From: Chara braunii
Lineage: Eukaryota > Streptophyta > Charophyceae > Charales > Characeae
Length of the DNA stretch: 39,872 nucleotides
Assembly (NCBI GenBank): GCA_003427395.1
Contig: BFEA01000422.1
Location: 1,095,477-1,135,348, forward strand
Reading direction: 5' to 3'
Below the pieces are notes generated by a model. The model saw only the letters and a list, made by a program, of their open reading frames with translations. It did no database searches and was not told where the DNA came from. This document shows positions 39,607 to 39,872 of the stretch, one piece after another; the first letter of the stretch is position 1, and each line of letters starts with the position of its first letter. Made by a program: the position numbers and the translations under genes.

Positions 39607-39664
39607 TGTGTATAGGTATGTGTGTGTGTAAATATGCACCCCGGTTATATGTGTGTGTGTGTGT

Positions 39665-39699
<35 letters not shown>

Positions 39700-39777
39700 C
39701 TAATTTGTGTGTGCGTGCTTATGTGTGAGAGTGTGTGAGTGCGCTTATCTGTGTGCACATGTGTGTGTGTGTGTGTG

Positions 39778-39872
<95 letters not shown>
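39607..39872. repeat. (GT)n microsatellite tract to the window end
   Basis: Interrupted GT repeats from 39607, becoming almost pure from about 39785 to 39872. The window ends inside the tract, so a sequence break there is likely. Confidence 0.95.

Overview
The window is eukaryotic repeat DNA. It is dominated by two very large Ty3/gypsy-type LTR retrotransposons lying head-to-tail on the + strand, plus small hAT-like DNA transposons nested in or beside them. I see no convincing host gene, rRNA gene or functional tRNA gene. Long dinucleotide and AT-rich repeats, N gaps and primer sites complementary to tRNA-Asp point to a draft assembly of a large plant-type genome. From recall only, the Pol proteins look most like retroelement proteins predicted in the charophyte alga Chara. 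Treat that taxonomic guess as unverified; a fungal or other source is not excluded.

Element 1 (window start to 19218) is cut at its left by the window edge. Its LTR copies match at 1-2124 and 17182-19218, and the repeat probably starts further left, so each LTR may be as long as about 5 kb. Each LTR has a decayed coding region of two ORFs, a TATA box and a short R-U5. A tRNA-Asp primer site (2129-2148) is followed by an unusual leader: three tandem diverged copies of one unknown ~125-residue protein, with a fourth unrelated ORF between copies two and three. Then come gag, zinc knuckle and protease, a U-UUU-UUA slippery site, reverse transcriptase-RNase H in the -1 frame, and integrase. The 3' part holds a 45/90-bp minisatellite, an antisense RGG/Pro-rich ORF, an 83-bp array with two hairpins per unit, and a long series of further minisatellites (96, ~50, 49, 41, 43 bp).

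Element 2 (19861-37389) is older and more decayed. It has LTRs of about 4.1 and 3.7 kb, a possible 4-bp target duplication ACGT, a decayed tRNA-Asp primer site, and the same gag-PR-(slippery site)-RT-RH-IN order. The same slippery heptamer lies at the same protease/RT junction with RT on the -1 side, so a programmed pro-pol frameshift is likely ancestral in this lineage. Its leader carries three short hAT-like elements of one family (B) and one of another (A), all with 8-bp target duplications.

Downstream of element 2 are a degenerate tRNA-like/SINE-like sequence, a second family A element with a perfect 8-bp target duplication and an apparent 95-bp assembly duplication around a single N, AT-rich sequence, and a terminal (GT)n tract. 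The genes described work, or once worked, together as retrotransposon replication modules: Gag shell, protease, RT-RNase H, integrase and tRNA-Asp-primed reverse transcription. Both copies are inactive as they stand. All similarity statements were made by eye.
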